Source: Calliopsis andreniformis (lineage: Eukaryota; Arthropoda; Insecta; Hymenoptera; Andrenidae). Taken from it: a DNA stretch of 64,000 nt. Made by a program: the position numbers and the translations under genes. The DNA lies in NCBI RefSeq assembly GCF_051401765.1, contig NW_027480565.1:1-64000 (forward strand). Direction: 5' to 3'. The notes beneath the pieces are model-generated. The model ran no database searches, was not told the origin of the DNA, and worked only from the letters and a program-made list of their open reading frames with translations. Positions 58,520 to 64,000 of this stretch are shown one piece after another (position 1 is the first letter of the stretch; every line of letters starts with the position of its first letter).

Positions 58520-61500
58520 ATGATCATAATATTCATGGTAATTACATCAAGATCCGTAATAATCATAATAATCATAATAATAACCATAATGGGTTTGGAA
58601 ATAATCATAATATGCATTATACTAGCCATAACAACCATAATAGTCATAATAGCCATAATAATCATAATAGTCGTAGTAATAACAATAATGAACCTGGAAA
58701 TAATCGTAATAATCATTACAATAGTCATAATAGCCATAAAAATCACAATAGCCATAATAATCTGAAAGGTGATCATAATAATCATACTAACAACCATAAT
58801 GATCATAGTAATCATCATAATAAACAGAATAGTCATGGAAATAATCTTAATAATCATTATGATGATCGTAATAACCATAATCATCGTAATAACCATAATG
58901 ATCTTAATGATGACTATAATATTCATCATAATTATACTAAGACAAATAATAATCAGAGTAATCATAATAATAAACATAATAAGCTTTGAAATAATCACAA
59001 TAACCGTTATACTAGCCATAGTAACCATAATAATCATAATAACTATAATAATCATAATAGTCATAATAATAACCGTAATAAACTTGGAAATAATCATATT
59101 TATCAGTATAATTGTAATAATAACCATAAAAATCATAATAGCCATAATAATCTGAATGTTGATCCTAATAATCATACTAACAACCATAATAATCATAGTG
59201 ATCATCATAATAACTACAATAATCATAATAATCGTAATTGTAATGTTAATAAGCATAGCCATAATCACAATATTCAGAGTAACCATAATAATCTTAATGA
59301 TGATCATAATATCCATGATAATTATACCAAGATCCGTAATAATCATAATAATCATAATAATAACCGTCATGGGTTCGGAAATAATCATAATATACATTAT
59401 ACTAGCCATAACAACCATAATAGTTATAATAGCCATAATAATCATAATAGTCGTAATAATAACAGTTATGAACTAGGAAATAATCGTAATAATCATTATA
59501 ATAGTCATAATAGCCATAAAAATCACAATAGCCATAATAATCAGAATGGTGATCATAATAATCATACTAACAACCATAATGATCATAGTTATCATTATAA
59601 TAAACAGAATAGTCATGGAAATAATCTTAATAATCATTATTATTAACGTAATAACCATAATCGTCGTAATAACCATAATGATCTTAATGATGACCATAAT
59701 ATTAATCATAATTATACCAAGATCCATAATAATCATAGTAACCGTAATAATAAACATAATAAGCTTTGAAATAATCATAATAACCTTAATACTAGCCATA
59801 ATAACCATAATAATCATAATAACTAGAGTAATCATAATAGTCATAATAATCGCAATAACCATAATGATCTTAATGATGATCATGATATTCATCATAATTA
59901 TACCAAGATCCATAATAATCAAAGTAACCGTAATAATAAACATAATAAGCTTTGAAATAATCATAATAACCTTATTACTAGCCATAATAACCATAATAAT
60001 CATAATAACTAGAGTAATCATAATAGTCATAACAATCGCAATAACCATAATGATCTTAATGATGATCATGATATTCATCATAATTATACCAAGATCCATA
60101 ATAAGCATAGTAACCATAATAATAAACATAATAAGCTTTGAAATAATCATAATAACCGTTATACTAGCGATAGTAACCATAATAATCATAATAACCATAA
60201 TAGTCATAATAATTATAGTAATAACCATAATAAGCTTTGAAATAATCATAATAACCGTTATACTAGCCATAGTAACCATAATAATCATAATAACTATAAT
60301 AATCATAATAGTGATAATAATAACTGTAATAAACTTGGAAATAATCATATTTATCATTATAATAGCACTAATAACCATAAAAATCATAATAGCCATAATA
60401 ATCTGAATGTTGATCCTAATAATCGTACTTACAACCATAATAATCATAGTGATCATCATAATAACTACAATAATCATAATAATCGTAATTGTAATGTTAA
60501 TAAGCATAGCAATAATCACAATAATCATAGTAACCATAATAATCTTAATGATGATCATAATATCCATGATAATTATACCAAGATCCGTAATAATCATAAT
60601 AATCATAATAGTAACCCTAATGTGTTCGGAAATAATCATAATATACATTATACTTGCCATAACAAGCATAATAGTCATAATAGCCATAATAATCATAATA
60701 GTCGTAATAATAACAATAATGAACTTGGAAATAATGGTAATAATCATTATAATAGTCATAATAGCCATAAAAGTCACAATAGCCATAATAATCAGAATGG
60801 TGATCATAATAATCATACTAGCAACCATAATGATCATAGTAATCATCATAATAAACAGAATAGTCATGGAAATAATCTTAATAATCATTATTATTAACGT
60901 AATAACCATAATGATCTTAATGATGACCATAATATTCATCATAATTATACCCAGACATATAATAATCAGAGTAATCATAATAATAGGCATAATAAGCTTT
61001 GAAATAATCATAATAACCGTTATACTAGCCATAGTAGCCATAATAATCATAATAACCATACTCGTCATAATAATGATAATAATAACCATAATAAGCTTGG
61101 AAATAATCATAATAAGCATTATACTAGCCATAATAATCATAATAATCATAATAACTATAATAATCATAATAGTCATAATAATAACCATAATAAACTTGGA
61201 AATAATCATATTTATCATTATAATAGCTATAATAACCATAAAAATCATAAAAGCCATAATAATCTGAATGTTGATCCTAATAATCATACTAACAACCATA
61301 ATAATCATAGTGATCATCATAATAACTACAATAATCATAATAATCGTAATTGTAATGTTAATAAGCATAGCAATAATCACAATATTCAGAGTAACCATAA
61401 TAATCTTAATGATGATCATAATATCCATGATAATTATACCAAGATCCGTAATAATCATAATAATCATAATAATAACCGTCATGGGTTCGGAAATAATCAT

Positions 61501-61584
61501 AATATACATTATACTAGCCATAACAACCATAATAGTTATAATAGCCATAATAATCATAATAGTCGTAATAATAACAGTTATGAA
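58520..61584. repeat. Array segment between the J copies
   Basis: The remainder of a chimaeric monomer, short type 2 (58769), type 1 (59156), an 861-bp type 2 (59546), type 1 and expanded type 2 (60407-61267) and type 1 (61268). Type 1 at 59156 and 61268 and type 2 at 59546 and 61658 are related at offset 2112. No gene is supported. Confidence 0.78.
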
Positions 61585-64000
61585 CTAGGAAATAATCGTA
61601 ATAATCATTATAATAGTCATAATAGCCATAAAAATCACAATAGCCATAATAATCAGAATGGTGATCATAATAATCATACTAACAACCATAATGATCATAG
61701 TTATCATTATAATAAACAGAATAGTCATGGAAATAATCTTAATAATCATTATGATTATCGTAATAACCATAATCATCGTAATAACCATAATGATCTTAAT
61801 GATGACCATAATATTAATCATAATTATACCAAGATCCATAATAATCATAGTAACCGTAATAATAAACATAATAAGCTTTGAAATAATCATAATAACCTTA
61901 ATACCAGCCATAATAACCATAATAATCATAATAACTAGAGTAATCATAATAGTCATAATAATCGCAATAACCATAATGATCTTAATGATGATCATGATAT
62001 TCATCATAATTATACCAAGATCCATAATAATCATAGTAACCGTAATAATAAACATAATAAGCTTTGAAATAATCATAATAACCTTATTACTAGCCATAAT
62101 AACCATAATAATCATAATAACTAGAGTAATCATAATAGTCATAATAATCGCAATAACCATAATGATCTTAATGATGATCATGATATTCATCATAATTATA
62201 CCAAGATCCATAATAAGCATAGTAACCATAATAATAGACATAATAAGCTTTGAAATAATCATAATAACCGTTATACTAGCCATAGTAACCATAATAATCA
62301 TAATAACCATAATAGTCATAATAATTATAGTAATAACCATAATAAGCTTTGAAATAATCATAATAACCGTTATACTAGCCATAGTAACCATAATAATCAT
62401 AATAACTATAATAATCATAATAGTGATAATAATAACCGTAATAAACTTGGAAATAATAATATTTATCATTATAATAGCAATAATAACCATAAAAATCATA
62501 ATAGACATAATAATCTGAATGTTGATCCTAATTATCATACTTACAACCATAATAATCATAGTGATCATCATAATAACTACAATAATCATAATAATCGTAA
62601 TTGTAATGTTAATAAGCATAGCAATAATCACAATAATCATAGTAACCATAATAATCTTAATGATGATCATAATATCCATGATAATTATACCAAGATCCGT
62701 AATAATCATAATAATCATAATAATAACCCTAATGTGTTCGGAAATAATCATAATATACATTATACTTGCCATAACAACGATAATAGTCATAATAGCCATA
62801 ATAATCATAATAGTCGTAATAATAACAATAATGAACTTGAAAATAATGGTAATAATCATTATAATAGTCATAATAGCCATAAAAATCACAATAGCCATAA
62901 TAATCAGAATGGTGATCATAATAATCATACTAGCAACCATAATGATCATAGTAATCATCATAATAAACAGAATAGTCATGGAAATAATCTTAATAATCAT
63001 TATTATTAACGTAATAACCATAATGATCTTAATGATGACCATAATATTCATCATAATAATACCCAGACATATAATAATCAGAGTAATCATAATAATAGGC
63101 ATAATAAGCTTTGAAATAATCATAATAACCTTAATACTATCCATAATAACCTTAATAATCATAATAACTAGAGTAATCATAATAGTCATAATAATCGCAA
63201 TAACCATAATGATCTTAATGATGATCATGATATTCATCATAATTATACCAAGATCCATAATAAGCATAGTAACCATAATAATAAACATAATAAGCTTTGA
63301 AATAATCATAATAACCGGTATACTAGCCATAGTAACCATAATAATCATAATAACTATAATAATCATAATAGTGATAATAATAACAGTAATAAACTTGGAA
63401 ATAATCATATTTATCATTATAATAGCAATAATAACCATAAAAATCATAATAGCCATAATAATCTGAATGTTGATCCTAATAATCATACTAACAACCATAA
63501 TAACCATAGTGATCATCATAATAACTACAATAATCATAATAATCGTAATTGTAATGTTAATACGCATGGCAATAATCACAATAATCATAGTAACCATAAT
63601 AATCTTAATGATGATCATAATATCCATGATAATTATACCAAGATCCGTAATAATCATAATAATCATAAAAATAACCATAATGGGTTCGGAAATAATCATA
63701 ATATGCATTATACTAGCCATATCAACCATAATAGTCATAATAGCCCTAGTAATCATAATAGTCGTAATAATAACAATAATGAACTTGGAAATAACCGTAA
63801 TAATCATTATAATACTCATAATAGCCATAAAAATCACAATAGCCATAATAATCAGAATGGTGATCATAATAATCATACTAACAACCATAATGATCATAGT
63901 GACCATCATAATAACTACAATAATCATAATAATCGTAATTGTAATGTTAATAAGCTTAGCAATAATCACAATAATCATAGTAACCGTAATAATCTTAATG
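61585..64000. repeat. Block J2, truncated by the window end
   Basis: Second copy of 56104-58519. It ends inside a chimaeric monomer that starts at 63857. The apparent lack of differences over 2.4 kb, against scattered differences among most other blocks, makes it the youngest duplication visible here, or a duplicated stretch created in assembly. Confidence 0.83.

Larger units (their letters stand above)
1..64000. repeat. Hierarchical AT-rich satellite array filling the window
   Basis: Every line of the window is built from degenerate 9-mers such as ATAATAATC, ATAATAACC, ATAATAGTC and ATAATAGCC, with recurrent landmark words: AAGCTTTGAAAT, AACTTGGAAAT, TTCGGAAAT, CATGGAAAT, CCAAGATCC, ATGTTGATC and ATGGTGATC. 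The landmarks recur in a fixed order, which defines 390-bp monomers, dimers and multi-kilobase blocks. No unique sequence interrupts the array and both window ends lie inside it, so its real length is unknown. The plus strand is A- and C-rich throughout, so all copies point the same way; I saw no inverted copy. A satellite or giant minisatellite of a eukaryotic chromosome is the best fit (inference). The alternative is the repeat region of an enormous low-complexity gene, which no frame supports under the standard code. Confidence 0.95.

Noticed and set aside
1..64000. Simple trinucleotide microsatellite
   Set aside because: The 9-mers vary in a fixed order that recurs every 390 bp, so the sequence is a higher-order repeat and not a plain AAT/ATT tract.
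1..64000. Transposon or retroelement arrays
   Set aside because: No terminal inverted repeats, long terminal repeats, target-site duplications, or any transposase or reverse-transcriptase motif were seen. Block junctions fall in homologous repeat words.
1..64000. tRNA, rRNA, promoters or intrinsic terminators
   Set aside because: I saw no stretch with the GC-containing stems needed for a tRNA, rRNA or terminator hairpin. TATA-like words are everywhere in this composition and carry no information.
200..64000. A ciliate-code gene in the Tyr/Gly/Asp frame
   Set aside because: Reading TAA and TAG as Gln removes many interruptions, but TGA remains at several repeated words, and the overall TAA/TAG density is about what base composition predicts. 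It is listed only as a low-weight hypothesis.

Overview
The whole 64-kb window is one uninterrupted, very AT-rich tandem-repeat array. I found no protein-coding gene I can support, no tRNA or rRNA, no transposon, no CRISPR array and no unique-sequence flank. By eye the plus strand is about half A, a quarter T, about one seventh C and under a tenth G (roughly 20-25 % GC), and this bias is constant from end to end. The lowest-level building block is a degenerate 9-mer of the type ATAATAATC / ATAATAACC / ATAATAGTC / ATAATAGCC.

Above the 9-mer there is a clear hierarchy. (1) About eleven 9-mers form segments of 90-99 bp, marked by a GGAAAT/TGAAAT anchor that often follows AAGCTT. (2) These build two related monomers of 390 bp: type 1 begins ATGTTGATC and type 2 begins ATGGTGATC. 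They usually alternate as a dimer. (3) Type 1 is almost always 390 bp. Type 2 is variable (387, 390, 576, 579, 657, 666, 675, 690, 693, 747, 765 and 861 bp) because its AAGCTT-anchored segment has expanded in steps of about 90, 99 and 186 bp. (4) Blocks of 1 to 8 kb made of these dimers are themselves duplicated, often directly in tandem, with offsets of 1056, 2013, 2334, 2606, 2796, 3369, 3576, 4787, 4890, 4933, 5481 and 7613 bp.

Layout: 1-16.1 kb holds copies of one block family (offsets 4933, 2796, 7613). 16.1-20.2 kb is rich in chimaeric type 1/type 2 monomers. 20.2-21.9 kb is a 1056-bp tandem pair. 22.1-26.8 kb is a 2334-bp tandem pair, followed by a 2013-bp repeat to about 29.3 kb. 30.0-37.1 kb is a 3576-bp tandem pair. 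37.1-64 kb is a mosaic of blocks at offsets 4890, 4787, 2606 and 5481; its last 2.4 kb repeats 56.1-58.5 kb apparently without change.

The organism cannot be named from this sequence. A satellite-like higher-order repeat of this size without genes points to a eukaryotic nuclear genome, probably AT-rich, but that is inference. Very long open frames exist, especially on the minus strand where ATG/ATT/GTT codons give Ile/Met/Val runs. I treat them as by-products of the 3-bp texture of the repeat. The features that resist a trivial explanation are the almost complete absence of indels that are not multiples of three over tens of kilobases, the constant strand asymmetry, and the asymmetry between the fixed and the expanding monomer.
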